Counted from the first letter of the stretch, positions 44,170 to 53,507 are shown. The stretch: DNA of 64,000 nt from Pseudomonas sp. B21-040 (GCF_024748695.1 NZ_CP087176.1:3403501-3467500); one strand, 5' to 3'. The notes: generated from the letters alone by a model not told the origin. Numbers and translations are program-made.

Positions 44170-44575
44170 CCGTCAAACGCATCAAAACCCTCGAAGCGTG
44201 CCAAAACATAAACACTTTGCCCTGTAAGCACGGGGACTTTCCGGCCCTTGAATTGGGCGCGCAGCAATTTAACCGCGGCTGCCGCTCTTGGCCCGGCGCT
44301 GCAATCGAACGTGTGATGTGGATTGTGAAGGCCGCCGTAAAAAACAGATCCGTTTCGGCTTCTGTATGGCGGCTTTGGGGTGTGGATTCAATCGGTGAAA
44401 TCCACAGCCGATAGAGGGTCGTCTGGACCGGCCCTCTGGTTCAAATCACGACACCTTTGAGAAAGTCGAAAGGTGTCGCGTGTTTTCTCTGCAGGACGCT
44501 CGTGCAAAGTCAGGTGTGAGCTGAACCTGTCGATCGTTCAGTCAACAGTATCTTGAGCGCTCACCAGCCACTGAC
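44170..44575. other. Non-coding region with three successive hairpins
   Basis: No gene is supported. Three stems lie in a row: TGTGGATT/AATCCACA (44381-44406), AGAGGG/CCCTCT (44413-44437) and a perfect 10-base CGACACCTTT/AAAGGTGTCG (44449-44478). The last is followed by CGTGTTTTCTC and could be an intrinsic terminator for a plus-strand RNA. This could be an uncharacterised small RNA or a structured leader. Confidence 0.4.
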
Positions 44576-45067
44576 TCAAAACGAATGTTTCGATCCCGAC
44601 GTTGCAGCGTTACTCAATCCTTTGGCGTTGTGATCCCCAGGGGTGGATCTCGAAACAGCGGTGGCTTTAGCAACACCGCGAGTATCTTTGGAGTGGGCGA
44701 TACCTGAAGTGGTTGAACCATGAGCGCGATCACCATTGCGATCATTGCCATAGTGGTTCCCGCTTATGCCATGGTCGCGAACAGACCTGCCGGCATGATC
44801 GCTGCTCAGTCCATTGCCGTGGCCATTACTGTTGGAGTTGCCGGCGTGATCTGAACCGCTGTGACCGCTCCCAACACCGCCGCCATGGCCACCACCGTTT
44901 CCACTACCATTTCCACCGCCGTGACCACCGCCATTACCACCACCACCACCACCGTCTTTCGCATAGACGGAGTTCATCAAGGACAGGTCAGCAGGGAGTA
45001 ACGGGGCGGCTGCAAGCATCATGGCGCATGACATTACAGCAACAAGACTCTTGTTTTTTAAAAGCAT
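44576..45067 (-). CDS. Exported glycine/histidine-rich low-complexity protein
   Basis: This 163-residue protein has a signal peptide (MLLKNKSLVAVMSCAMMLAA) then a glycine-rich segment with GGGGGGNGGGHGGGN and many His, Asn and Ser residues. Its tail, GVAKATAVSRSTPGDHNAKG, is less biased. No known domain is recognised. ATG 45067 is preferred because TGGAAG precedes it. A longer start at 45079 is also possible. Two other small secreted proteins follow upstream on the same strand, suggesting a group of cell-envelope proteins. Confidence 0.55.
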   Translation of the reverse strand: MLLKNKSLVAVMSCAMMLAAAPLLPADLSLMNSVYAKDGGGGGGNGGGHGGGNGSGNGGGHGGGVGSGHSGSDHAGNSNSNGHGNGLSSDHAGRSVRDHGISGNHYGNDRNGDRAHGSTTSGIAHSKDTRGVAKATAVSRSTPGDHNAKGLSNAATSGSKHSF

Positions 45068-45240
45068 GATTGCTTCCATAAGGTTGATATCGCGCACTTT
45101 ATGACGCGTTATCCCCTTGGCAGTTCAAGTCTTGCGACAGACGGGATGCGAGGTGTACTGGCCAAACAGGCGTGCGCGCCAGAAGGCGCGCTAAAACGAA
45201 TACTGGCAAGGTCATGCCAACAGCGCTTACTGCTCAAGCT

Positions 45241-45711
45241 TTAATCAAAAGCACCATTCAAGACTTCATAAATCAGCCCCGTAGCCAGCGCGACCAGTAT
45301 CAAGTCCGTACCCGCTTGCTGCCATTCGTACCCCTCATAGTGCGGCAGTCTGCCGATCAGCCGGCCATCGAGTTTTTTGGCGATGCCCGGAGGAAGTGGT
45401 TTGCCTCTCGCCAGGTTTTTTTGAATGCCCGGTGGCAACGCTGGCCCTGGGCTCCAGTAGTCCGGATAACCGCCAACAATCCCGAGAATGCTGCTGCGAT
45501 TAATGCTTGGACCATTGTCCCAATCGCTGCCCCCGGAATTGTTGCCTTTGTTTCCATGACCTTTTTGGTTGCCATGGTCTTGGGTGTTTTGAGGATTTCC
45601 CTTTGCGCTTCCCTGGCCTTTCCCGTTACCGGGATCGGCCCATGCCGTAGCAGAGCCGGAGACCAGCGCACAACAGGCAACAGTTGCAATCAACGAGCGA
45701 AACCTGAACAT
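45241..45711 (-). CDS. CigR-like anti-virulence family protein
   Basis: This 156-residue protein has a signal peptide (LIATVACCALVSGSATAWADPG) and a Gly/Asn/Gln/His-rich linker. The paired motif LPPGIQKNLARGKPLPPG sits near residues 92-109 and continues into IAKKLDGRL. A hydrophobic stretch ends the protein (TDLILVALATGLIYEVL). This pattern is found in CigR-type inner-membrane proteins; CigR in Salmonella is linked to lower virulence. The role here is not known. It is 31 bases upstream of nothing notable and lies between two other small exported proteins on the same strand. Confidence 0.75.
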   Translation of the reverse strand: MFRFRSLIATVACCALVSGSATAWADPGNGKGQGSAKGNPQNTQDHGNQKGHGNKGNNSGGSDWDNGPSINRSSILGIVGGYPDYWSPGPALPPGIQKNLARGKPLPPGIAKKLDGRLIGRLPHYEGYEWQQAGTDLILVALATGLIYEVLNGAFD

Positions 45712-45732
45712 AGAGGGTTCCTTCAGCGTGGA

Positions 45733-46020
45733 TCAATTTCTACGTCTATCAAGACATTCACGGCGCAGCACAAGGTTATTGATCTCTCTGCATTCGACCG
45801 AGTGATCATCATCAGCTTTGTTTTTGGCCTTGTCCTTGGCTTTATCGCAATTGCCATTGTTATTGCAATTGCCTTTCCCTTTTTGATCGTTGTTGTTTTT
45901 TACACAGTTTCTGGCGTCACTTGCACTGCCCGAATCACCGCAATTTGAACCGGCAAAGGACAACGCAGGTAATGCCAGGGATAACAGAAGTGTGCACACA
46001 GAGGCCGCTACGATTCGCAT
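45733..46020 (-). CDS. Small exported asparagine/lysine-rich hypothetical protein
   Basis: This 95-residue protein has a Sec signal peptide (MRIVAASVCTLLLSLALPAL, then SFAGSNCGDSG). A low-complexity Asn/Lys/Asp-rich middle part (NNNDQKGKGNCNNNGNCDKA) and a charged tail, CREINNLVLRRECLDRR, contain six cysteines in total. No family is recognised. ATG 46020 is preceded by AGGAG eight bases upstream, which supports it over the long frame to 46251. It precedes the CigR-like gene by 21 bases and is probably co-transcribed with it. Confidence 0.6.
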   Translation of the reverse strand: MRIVAASVCTLLLSLALPALSFAGSNCGDSGSASDARNCVKNNNDQKGKGNCNNNGNCDKAKDKAKNKADDDHSVECREINNLVLRRECLDRRRN

Positions 46021-46126
46021 GACGGAACTCCTGAGTAGTTTGTTTTTACCAGCGACTGCCGATTTGAGCCGGTCTGGCTGACTATAGCAGTCCCTATAGA
46101 AGAGGCTCGTTGACAGGGCTGTGGAT

Positions 46127-47233
46127 TCAACCGGTCGAGGTACCCGATTGTCTGCGCCAGGTGCCAGGTGATGTGCCGAACTGGCGTTTGAACGCGCGAC
46201 TGAACGCGGCTTCGGATTCGTAGCCCACGGCAAAGCCGATTTGCGCCACATTCCCGCAGCCTTCGCGCAACTGTTGCGCCGCCACGTGCATACGCCAGAG
46301 CGTCAGGTACTGCATGGGCGGTTGTCCGACCAATGCCGTAAATCGCTCGGCGAATGCCGAGCGCGACATGCCCACTTCAAGCGCCAGTGCTTCTGCCGTC
46401 CAGCCCTCGGTTGGACGAGCATGGAGCAACGCGAGTGCCCGCCCGATGTGGGGGTCTCGTAACCCCGCCAGCCACCCGCGCCGCTCGGCCGGGAGGCTGG
46501 CGACATGCTGGCTGACGGCTTCGACGAATAACAATTCGGAGAGCTTGGCGATAACCGCTGTCGAGCCGACGCGTCCCGCTGCGATTTCACTGACAGCGAA
46601 ACGAAATGAGCTTTCAATCCAGGCGCCCGAAGCCGTCGCGCGTACGTCCAGCTTTAATAAGGAAGGCAGCGATGAAAGCAATGGACTGAAGGGCGTTTCA
46701 GACCCGAGGAAGCCACACAATAGTTGCGTGACCTCTCCGCCCCCGCCGTGCTTGATTCGTGCAATGCCGCCGACTTCTGGCGGTTGAATGACCTCACCCG
46801 CAGACATCGGCGCAATGCTCAGATCGCTGCCAAACGTATGAGTGTCGTTACGAGGAAGCAGAATGAGCTCGCCTGCTTGCACATCGATGGCGGGCTCCCC
46901 GTCGATCCGTAATTGCATGTGCCCCGCGGCGACAAAGTGCGACGCAATGATATGTCGAGGTGCCGCCAGGAACGGTTTGCAATCGTCGGCCGAGATTTTT
47001 CCGCCGATGCACCAGGGCGCAGTGAACTCCGCCTCGAGGAACACCCCTCCAGACAGCCGAATCACACGCAAGACATCAGAAAGCGCATCCAGCACTCGCC
47101 AGCCCTCCTCTCCGGAGTCCGGAGCAAGTAATCCGGCGCACTGGTCATTCATCGCCGGAACGGCGAGGCCTAGATTAGCACCAACGCGGACCCGGCGATC
47201 GAGACTGGCCCCAGAGGCTTCACCCATGGTCAT
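46127..47233 (-). CDS. AraC-family regulator with cupin-like N-terminus
   Basis: This regulator of about 368 residues has an N-terminal AraC-cupin ligand region (about 30-210; HFVAAGHMQLRIDGEPAIDV then LILLPRNDTHTFG). A C-terminal double helix-turn-helix covers about 265-360 (AEALALEVGMSRSAFAERFT; VAQIGFAVGYESEAAFSRAF). The start is not certain: ATG 47233, 47227 or a later ATG near 47152. ATG 47233 has GGAA upstream. It is divergent from a diiron protein gene with only 44 bases between the starts, so it probably controls that gene and itself. Confidence 0.83.
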   Translation of the reverse strand: MTMGEASGASLDRRVRVGANLGLAVPAMNDQCAGLLAPDSGEEGWRVLDALSDVLRVIRLSGGVFLEAEFTAPWCIGGKISADDCKPFLAAPRHIIASHFVAAGHMQLRIDGEPAIDVQAGELILLPRNDTHTFGSDLSIAPMSAGEVIQPPEVGGIARIKHGGGGEVTQLLCGFLGSETPFSPLLSSLPSLLKLDVRATASGAWIESSFRFAVSEIAAGRVGSTAVIAKLSELLFVEAVSQHVASLPAERRGWLAGLRDPHIGRALALLHARPTEGWTAEALALEVGMSRSAFAERFTALVGQPPMQYLTLWRMHVAAQQLREGCGNVAQIGFAVGYESEAAFSRAFKRQFGTSPGTWRRQSGTSTG

Positions 47234-47277
47234 TGGTTCCGACGTCAACCGTAACTGCCCCGAAGCAGGAGATCGAA

Positions 47278-48231
47278 ATGAACACCGTCGCGACCCTACT
47301 CAACCCGGAATCGAGCAACGCCGCCCGTTATGCTCAACTTGTCAGATCATCGAAGAAAGCGGAATGGCAGATCGATCGTGATTTGCTGCGGGACCGCAGC
47401 TTTGACTTCTCGCGCAAATTCTTGCCCGACGGACTCTCACGGATCGACCGGCTGACCTTCCTCACCGAGGATGAGGCGCGCCGGCTCAGTCAGGTTCATG
47501 GCCGAACCTACGCGTATATCTTTGGTCTGGTCGAACGGTTTATCAGCGCCAAAATGCTCGATCAAGGTCGCGCCCATGTCTTTGACGATCAACTGGCACT
47601 TGAAGCGCTGGTGCGTTTTTCCAACGACGAGATCAAGCACCAGGAACTGTTCCGACGCATGGAAACGATGATGAGTGCGCAATTGCCTGCGGGCTATCGT
47701 CAGGTTGCCGACCCAAACGATGTGGCCCGCGCAGTACTGGCGGCCAGTACCTGGTCGGTGCTGGCGTTGACCTGTCATATCGAGCTGTTTGTGCAAACGC
47801 ACTACTCGCAAAGCATCGCCCCGCGCGAGGAGTTGTGCCCGTTATTCAAGGATGTCTTCAAGTTTCACTGGATGGATGAGAGCCGGCACGTCGTACTGGA
47901 TGAACTGGAGTGGAAGGCAGAGCACGCGAAACTCTCGCCAGCCGAGCGCGATCAGGCCGTTAACGATCTGATTGCGCTGGTGGCGGCTGTCGACGGCATC
48001 CTGCAGGCGCAATCGGTTGCCGATGCCGACTACTTCATTCGAAACGTTTCACGCCCGTTCAGCGTCGATGAAACAGCGCAAATCAACGCCTGCATGCTGG
48101 GCGCCTACCGCTGGCAATACATCATCTCGGGCGTGCAGCATCCCCACTTTGGCCGGCTGCTGACGCGCATGACAACGCCAGCGCAGATGACCAGGATCCA
48201 GACTGCACTGGCACCCATCATGAGCCATTGA
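47278..48231 (+). CDS. Ferritin-like diiron protein, possible oxygenase
   Basis: This 317-residue, mostly helical protein has iron-ligand-like motifs NDEIKHQELFRRME, LTCHIELFVQTHY and MDESRHVVLDELEW (Glu/His spacing of ferritin-like diiron enzymes such as AurF or DUF3066-like oxygenases). ATG 47278 is chosen because CAGGAGA stands seven bases upstream; the frame opens at 47233 without such a signal. It is followed by a MAPEG membrane protein gene and is divergent from an AraC regulator, so a small oxidation/detoxification operon is likely (inference). The substrate is unknown. Confidence 0.7.
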   Translation: MNTVATLLNPESSNAARYAQLVRSSKKAEWQIDRDLLRDRSFDFSRKFLPDGLSRIDRLTFLTEDEARRLSQVHGRTYAYIFGLVERFISAKMLDQGRAHVFDDQLALEALVRFSNDEIKHQELFRRMETMMSAQLPAGYRQVADPNDVARAVLAASTWSVLALTCHIELFVQTHYSQSIAPREELCPLFKDVFKFHWMDESRHVVLDELEWKAEHAKLSPAERDQAVNDLIALVAAVDGILQAQSVADADYFIRNVSRPFSVDETAQINACMLGAYRWQYIISGVQHPHFGRLLTRMTTPAQMTRIQTALAPIMSH

Positions 48232-48308
48232 TCGACAGCGCGCGACCGACCACTGGCCGCGCAGCTGTGCAATGACGTGCTGAAAACAATTGATCGAGGA
48301 TGGCCGCC

Positions 48309-48731
48309 ATGACGATTCCCCAGTGGATGTTGCTTGGATTTGCGACCTGGACGTTGCTGCTATTGATGGCAACCGTCGGGGTGTATCGCTGGGTCGCCAT
48401 CCTGTTCTCAAAAGTTGCGATTGCCTCTTTTCGCAGCGATCAACTCGAAGGCGAGGACTGGTATCGGCGCGGGACAAGAGCACACGCCAACTGCGTGGAA
48501 AACCTACCGGTCTTTGGCGCCATCGTGTTCGTGGTTTCAGCCTTGGGTGTCAGCGGCCCCGCAGTGAACGACTTGTCCATACTCGTGCTGGTGGCTCGGG
48601 TGTGCCAGTCTCTGGTTCACGTCTCCCATGTGCAAACCGACCGGTTCGTGGCCGTTCGGTTTACCTTCTTTTGCATTCAGTTGATCTGTTTTCTTGCGCT
48701 CATTGGTATAGCTGCTTGCTACGCCGTATGA
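48309..48731 (+). CDS. MAPEG-family membrane protein
   Basis: This is a four-helix inner-membrane protein of about 140 residues. It has RRGTRAHANCVENLPVFGAI in the loop after helix 1, the standard MAPEG/YrkA motif, followed by helices LSILVLVARVCQSLVHVSH and FTFFCIQLICFLALIGIA. MAPEG proteins are glutathione-linked or related membrane enzymes. ATG 48309 is preferred because GAGG lies nine bases upstream; ATG 48300 would be too close to it. It lies 77 bases after the diiron gene, likely in the same operon. Confidence 0.85.
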   Translation: MTIPQWMLLGFATWTLLLLMATVGVYRWVAILFSKVAIASFRSDQLEGEDWYRRGTRAHANCVENLPVFGAIVFVVSALGVSGPAVNDLSILVLVARVCQSLVHVSHVQTDRFVAVRFTFFCIQLICFLALIGIAACYAV

Positions 48732-48758
48732 GTGCTCACGTCGTGGAATGTATCCAGC

Positions 48759-49454
48759 TCAGGTCAACAGTTCGGTGATCCAGCGAGTCTGTCGGGCGAT
48801 TTCCTGCACCTTCTCCTCGGGCACAGCCTGCCGCGCCCGGGTGAAGTGGGTCAGCGTGCGCTGCTTAAGACGCAGCATGCGCTGCCACTTGAGCAGGAAC
48901 GCCGGGCTGCGTGCCTGCATCTGTAACGGACCGAAGTACAGTTCCTCGGCGGTGTACTTCACCGCCCCTGCCCGCTCGGCGACGATAATTTCGTAGTCGA
49001 AGCGGTTTTCCCGCAGCACTTCCTCGTGGAGGATACGGTAGCCATTTTCCATCAGCCATTGGCGCAGTGGCTGCTCGCCGCCGTTGGGTTGCAGGATCAG
49101 GCGTTCCTGGCCGCTCAGATGTGATTTGCCGCTGTCGAGGATGTCGCGGATGGTCTCGCCACCCATGCCGCAGAGGCTGATCGCCGTGATCCCGTCACCC
49201 GGCTCGATCGCCGCCAGGCCATTGGCCAGGCGCACGGTGATCCGCTGATCCAGGCCGTTTTCGCGCACAGTGCGTTCGGCCGCACGAAACGGCGTCAATG
49301 CCACCTCGCCGGCGACCGCCGCTACGATGGCGCCACGGCGCATCAATGCCACCGGCAGGTAGCCGTGATCCGAGCCGATATCGGCCAGGCGCGCACCGAC
49401 TGGCACCTGCGCCGCGACGCGCTCCAGGCGCTTGGACAATGTCTGTTCGTTCAA
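48759..49454 (-). CDS. trmK: tRNA (adenine-22 N1)-methyltransferase TrmK
   Basis: This 231-residue SAM-dependent methyltransferase has LADIGSDHGYLPVALMRRG (motif I), an ISLCGMGGETIRDIL motif and PNGGEQPLRQWLMENGYRI. These are hallmarks of the TrmK/YqfN family, which methylates A22 of tRNA in Gram-positive bacteria and is also found in Pseudomonas. It converges with the MAPEG gene and is not linked to a metabolic cluster. It starts at ATG 49454. Confidence 0.88.
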   Translation of the reverse strand: MNEQTLSKRLERVAAQVPVGARLADIGSDHGYLPVALMRRGAIVAAVAGEVALTPFRAAERTVRENGLDQRITVRLANGLAAIEPGDGITAISLCGMGGETIRDILDSGKSHLSGQERLILQPNGGEQPLRQWLMENGYRILHEEVLRENRFDYEIIVAERAGAVKYTAEELYFGPLQMQARSPAFLLKWQRMLRLKQRTLTHFTRARQAVPEEKVQEIARQTRWITELLT

Positions 49455-49610
49455 CTACAGCCCCTTTTCACCGCGAACGTCCGACAACGTTGGCCGGCTT
49501 GGGGCGCGATTCTGGCGAGCAACGCCGTACATTTCAAATTTATGCGACCGGGGTCATGGTTCGCCCCGACCCTGACGTTCGCGTATCAGCGCAAACGCTG
49601 GTGATGCCCT

Positions 49611-50195
49611 TCAGTCAGCCCCTTCCCGCAATGACCGCCTGACCTCAGCCTGAATGGCATAAGCCGGCGCTTCCACCGCATTGAAGTCTTGTGTATACCG
49701 CTGGGCAAATCCTTCTACCCCCCATTCCTGATACTGCTGCACGTGCTTTAGTTCGTGAGCCCAGAGCGCGAGGTCCTGTTCTGCGGTTTGAGCGTCGCGG
49801 AACAGGATGATGTCGATCAGCGTCACGGCACCGACATCGGGGTTTTGCAGCATGGCAGTGGCTGCGTTCATTTGGCTGTTATCGCTGACTTTGTAGCGCG
49901 CGGTATCAAGGACACTGGGGTCGTACCAGCGCAGCAGTTGCTCCCGGATGTGCGGTGGAATCGGTTGGGTGCCGGCGATATCTGCTTCAGCGCGGGCTTG
50001 GGTCAGCCACAACGCCAGGGCAGGTGCCGCCATCTGGTAAATGCCATCAGCCATCAGTCCCAGGTCTGGCAAGCAAACGCAGCTGTCCAGGCACACGGGT
50101 TTCTCGCCGGCTGGACAGTCGTTGGTCTGGGCTGGGACTTCAAGCGTCAGGCAAAGCGCTAACAGCGCCACCAGGCGCGTGGTGATGGGCGGCAT
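49611..50195 (-). CDS. Exported HExxH protein resembling DUF4157/eCIS-core proteins
   Basis: This 194-residue protein has a signal peptide (LVALLALCLTLEVPAQ) and a cysteine cluster (CPAGEKPVCLDSCVCLPD). Its core is DLALWAHELKHVQQYQEWGV; the AHELKHVQQ zinc-protease-like motif is near residue 155 and is followed by GFAQRYTQDFNAVEAPAYAI. This resembles DUF4157 (eCIS core) domains, but no contractile injection genes are nearby. ATG 50195 is preferred because GGAG lies seven bases upstream; the frame runs on to 50429 through non-conserved sequence. Confidence 0.7.
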   Translation of the reverse strand: MPPITTRLVALLALCLTLEVPAQTNDCPAGEKPVCLDSCVCLPDLGLMADGIYQMAAPALALWLTQARAEADIAGTQPIPPHIREQLLRWYDPSVLDTARYKVSDNSQMNAATAMLQNPDVGAVTLIDIILFRDAQTAEQDLALWAHELKHVQQYQEWGVEGFAQRYTQDFNAVEAPAYAIQAEVRRSLREGAD

Positions 50196-50275
50196 TGGGC
50201 GCTCCATGGACGGACGCAAGTGGGTCGTTTGATCGACGACCCGCACAGCGTTAGCGTAGTCCTGAACCAGGAGCC

Positions 50276-50467
50276 CTATGCGCGAGATGCTTTTTTCAGG
50301 GTGGGCAGCACGGCACCACCCGCCGCCGCCAAGTTTGAAAATATTCGATCTGCCTGATTTATCACGGATTTTTCCTCGCCTGCCCATCGTCGCTTGGGAC
50401 TCTTCAAAATGATGCCGTAACAATGGCATCCCTCGCTAATCGTTAGCGTAGGCACCTGCTCGCCCAT
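50276..50467 (-). CDS. Possible small hypothetical protein
   Basis: This is a 63-codon open frame. It begins MGEQVPTLTISEGCHCYGII and ends with a basic tail (TLKKASRA). GGGGGA lies a few bases before the ATG, which gives some support. No domain or homologue is recognised. It lies between the HExxH gene and the TIM-barrel gene, in a stretch otherwise without genes. Confidence 0.3.
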   Translation of the reverse strand: MGEQVPTLTISEGCHCYGIILKSPKRRWAGEEKSVINQADRIFSNLAAAGGAVLPTLKKASRA

Positions 50468-50666
50468 AAATTCCCCCGTGGAAATTGATGTAGATAGCTG
50501 GCTATTTGTTATCAATTCTCTGAAGTATTGATTTGAACTTTCAGATTCTTTCGCCGCTCAGCCTGTGCCTAACATCGGCTCCACAGCGAACCAGCCTTGG
50601 CATTGTTCAACAGCTTGGTGCGTCGACGTGCTTTTGCAGTAGGCCCTGGATTTTTGAGGATCACCG

Positions 50667-51518
50667 ATGAAGCTGGAAATTTTTCGCACGCTGTGGGGTT
50701 ACACCGCCAGCAAGGCTCAGGCGCTTGAAGAGCTGCTGCAAGCAGGCTTTGATGGCATGGAAGCGCGACTGCCACTGGACGCCCGTGAGCGGGCTGAGTT
50801 TGGCGCCTTTCTAAAGGCCAATCGCCTGGGCTATATCAGCACCGTCTTCACCGCCTACGACGTGCTGCCGGATCAGTCGGCAACGCCCACCGTACACCTC
50901 AATGACCTCGAACAGAAACTCGCCTGGGCTGGCGAACTCGGCCCACGCTTCGTCAACGTACTGGCGGGCAACGATCGCTGGTCCTTGCCACAACAAGTGG
51001 AGTTCTTTGGACAGGCGCTGGATCTGGCACGCAAGCATGGCCAGGTCTGCAGTTTCGAAACTCATCGCTCGCGTTCGCTGTTCAACCCTTGGGTGACCCT
51101 GGAGTTGATCCGGCAACTGCCTGATCTGTTGTTCACCAGTGACATCAGCCATTGGGTCGTGACCTGCGAGCGTCTGTTGAATGACCCGGCCGATGACCTG
51201 AGCCCTTTCATCGAGCGCGTTCACCATATCCAGGCCCGGGTCGGTTACGACCAAGGCCCGCAGGTTCCGCACCCGGCGGCTCCCGAATATGCAAAAGAAC
51301 TGGCCTTCCATCAGCAGCACTGGGAAAGCATCTGGCGCTCGCAACAGGCCCGCAGTTATCAGGTCAGCACCCTGACCCCGGAATTCGGCGCCGATGGCTA
51401 CCTGCATCATTTGCCCTTCACCAATGTCCCGGTCGCCGACCTGTGGTCATTGAACGTGTGGATGGGCCAGACCGAGCGCGAACACTTCGAGCGTTTCCAC
51501 CACTCAAACCATCCTTAG
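50667..51518 (+). CDS. Sugar phosphate isomerase/epimerase-like TIM-barrel protein
   Basis: This 283-residue protein of the AP endonuclease 2/xylose isomerase-like TIM-barrel family begins [13 protein letters not shown]. Potential metal ligands lie in [40 protein letters not shown] and [20 protein letters not shown]. The reaction is unknown; family members act on sugars, inosose or hydroxypyruvate. It is the first gene of a co-directional set with an oxygenase (14 bases away), an ABC importer and an SDR. Confidence 0.8.
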   Translation: MKLEIFRTLWGYTASKAQALEELLQAGFDGMEARLPLDARERAEFGAFLKANRLGYISTVFTAYDVLPDQSATPTVHLNDLEQKLAWAGELGPRFVNVLAGNDRWSLPQQVEFFGQALDLARKHGQVCSFETHRSRSLFNPWVTLELIRQLPDLLFTSDISHWVVTCERLLNDPADDLSPFIERVHHIQARVGYDQGPQVPHPAAPEYAKELAFHQQHWESIWRSQQARSYQVSTLTPEFGADGYLHHLPFTNVPVADLWSLNVWMGQTEREHFERFHHSNHP

Positions 51519-51532
51519 GGAGCCGATGCGTC

Positions 51533-52603
51533 ATGCCTGACAATAAAAATAACAGCGCCAGTACTGACACACTCAAAGCCAACTTCAACAGCATCCCGGT
51601 GGTCAGCATCGCCGGTCTGTTCAGTGTTGAACTGGAACACCGCCTGGCCGTGGCCGAACAATTGGGGCGCGCTGCCAGCGAGGTCGGGTTCCTCTATATC
51701 ACCGACCACGGTATCGACCCGCAACTGATCGCCAATCTGCGCAAGGCTGCCAAGGACTTTTTCGCCCAGCCCATCGACACCAAGATGCGGCACTACATCG
51801 GCACCTCGCAAACCCACAAAGGTTTTGTGCCCGAAGGCGAAGAGGTCTATTCCAAAGGCAAGCCGGACCACAAGGAAGCCTTCGACGTCGGCTTCGAAGT
51901 CCCCGCCGATGACCCGCTGGTGCTGGCCAACACCCCATTGCTTGGACCTAACGACTGGCCGCAGTTGCCCGGTTTCAAGGCGTCGGTGCAGGCCTACTAC
52001 GAAGCGATCTTCGCCTTGGGCCGGCGCCTGTTCGGTGGCTTCGCCCTGACCCTGGGCCTGGAAGAAAACTATTTCGACAGCCTGGTCACCCGTCCGCCGT
52101 CCAAGCTGCGCCTGATCCACTACCCCTTCGACGGTGCGGCCCATGATGCACCGGGTCTTGGCGCCCATACTGATTACGAGTGCTTCACCATTCTCCTGGC
52201 CGACAAACCAGGCCTTGAGGTGATGAACAATCTTGGCCAATGGATCGATGCACCACCGATGGCCGATGCCTTTGTGGTCAACATCGGCGACATGCTGGAG
52301 GTGATGACAGCAGGCGCCTTCGTTGCAACCGCGCACCGGGTGCGCAGCGTGAGGGAGGAGCGCTATTCCTTTCCCCTGTTCTATGCCTGCGACTACCACA
52401 CCCAGATCAAACCGCTGCCCGGGTTCGCCCAGGCTGGTAACGACTACGAGGAAATCACGATCGGCGAACACATGTATGGCCAGGCGCTGCAGACGTATCA
52501 ATATCTGCGCCAGAGGGTGGCCAATGGGGAAGTTCAACTGCCAGGTAAGGCACGCAAGCCCGCCAGTTTTGGACATTTGAAAAATCAGGTTCAACCGTCC
52601 TGA
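51533..52603 (+). CDS. 2-oxoglutarate/Fe(II) oxygenase, isopenicillin N synthase-like
   Basis: This 356-residue oxygenase has the IPNS/DIOX_N layout: [11 protein letters not shown] near the start and [10 protein letters not shown]. The iron triad is HTDYECFT (His, Asp) and TAHRVRS (His), with the Arg pair in [11 protein letters not shown] regions. Such enzymes hydroxylate or desaturate small molecules, often amino acids or their derivatives. ATG 51533 lies 14 bases after the upstream stop codon. With the isomerase, SDR and amino-acid importer nearby, a catabolic route for an amino-acid derivative is likely (inference). Confidence 0.88.
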   Translation: MPDNKNNSASTDTLKANFNSIPVVSIAGLFSVELEHRLAVAEQLGRAASEVGFLYITDHGIDPQLIANLRKAAKDFFAQPIDTKMRHYIGTSQTHKGFVPEGEEVYSKGKPDHKEAFDVGFEVPADDPLVLANTPLLGPNDWPQLPGFKASVQAYYEAIFALGRRLFGGFALTLGLEENYFDSLVTRPPSKLRLIHYPFDGAAHDAPGLGAHTDYECFTILLADKPGLEVMNNLGQWIDAPPMADAFVVNIGDMLEVMTAGAFVATAHRVRSVREERYSFPLFYACDYHTQIKPLPGFAQAGNDYEEITIGEHMYGQALQTYQYLRQRVANGEVQLPGKARKPASFGHLKNQVQPS

Positions 52604-52648
52604 TTGAAGTTTTCAGCTAACCCCTTACCTACGCCGGAGCAGTAAATA

Positions 52649-53443
52649 ATGAAAAAAAATAACAAAGCCCTGTTGAGCATGGCCGTATTGGCAGCCGGTA
52701 TGTTCGGTGCCTCGGTGAGCATGGCCGCGACTGACACGTTCAAGGTCGGCATGGAAATCACCTACCCTCCTTTCGAGTCCTACGACAAGGACAAAAACGT
52801 GGTGGGTTCCGACCCCGAACTGGCTACAGCCCTGGCCAAACACATGAACGCCAAGGTGGAGTTCGTCGACACCAAGTTCCCGAGCCTGATCCTGGGCTTG
52901 AACTCCGCCAAGTACGACGCGGTCATTTCCGGCATGTACATCACACCGGAGCGCCAGACTCAGGCCCAGACCATCGCCTATGCCAACACCGGGGCCTCGG
53001 TCATGGTGCCCCAGGGCAGCGAGATCAATGCAAAGAAACCTGAAGACCTGTGCGGCTTGAAACTGGGTCTGGAACAAGGCACTACCTGGGTCAAGGAATT
53101 CAGGAAGCTGTCCGATGAGTACTGCGTGCCGAACAACAAAGGCGCTATCACCGTCAGCGAGTACCCTTCGGCCCCCGAAGTGACCCAGGCCCTGTTGTCC
53201 AAGAATATTCAGGCTCAGGTTGAAATCGCCGGCGCCGCAAAATTGATCGCGGAAAAGACCAATGGCCGCGTGGTGATCACCACCGACCACCCGATCTATC
53301 AGCAAACCCTGGGTATCTTCGTCAAGAAAGGTAATGACGAAACGTTCCAGGCCGTGCAAAAGGCCTTTGAGGAGACCAAAAAGAGCGGTGAATATGCCGC
53401 TATTCTTAAGAAATATGCCTTGGAAGAACCGACTGCCCACTAA
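52649..53443 (+). CDS. Polar amino acid ABC transporter substrate-binding protein
   Basis: This 264-residue periplasmic SBP_bac_3 protein has a signal peptide (MKKNNKALLSMAVLAAGMFG, cleavage near MAATDT). The family segments are KVGMEITYPPFESYDKDKN, GSDPELATALAKHMNAKVEF and AVISGMYITPERQTQ. It has a Cys pair (DLCGLKLG, DEYCVPNN). It feeds the fused permease-ATPase encoded 64 bases downstream. GGAGC precedes ATG 52649. Confidence 0.92.
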   Translation: MKKNNKALLSMAVLAAGMFGASVSMAATDTFKVGMEITYPPFESYDKDKNVVGSDPELATALAKHMNAKVEFVDTKFPSLILGLNSAKYDAVISGMYITPERQTQAQTIAYANTGASVMVPQGSEINAKKPEDLCGLKLGLEQGTTWVKEFRKLSDEYCVPNNKGAITVSEYPSAPEVTQALLSKNIQAQVEIAGAAKLIAEKTNGRVVITTDHPIYQQTLGIFVKKGNDETFQAVQKAFEETKKSGEYAAILKKYALEEPTAH

Positions 53444-53507
53444 GAACGCGTCCCTGTAGTCTGGTCATCTGCCGCCCCTGCATGGAGGCGGCAGATCGAG
53501 GTGCCCT

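Noticed and set aside
47248..47278. Overlap of AraC and diiron frames at their alternative starts
   Set aside because: The long frames both use weaker start signals. With ATG 47233 (minus) and ATG 47278 (plus) the genes are separate and divergent.
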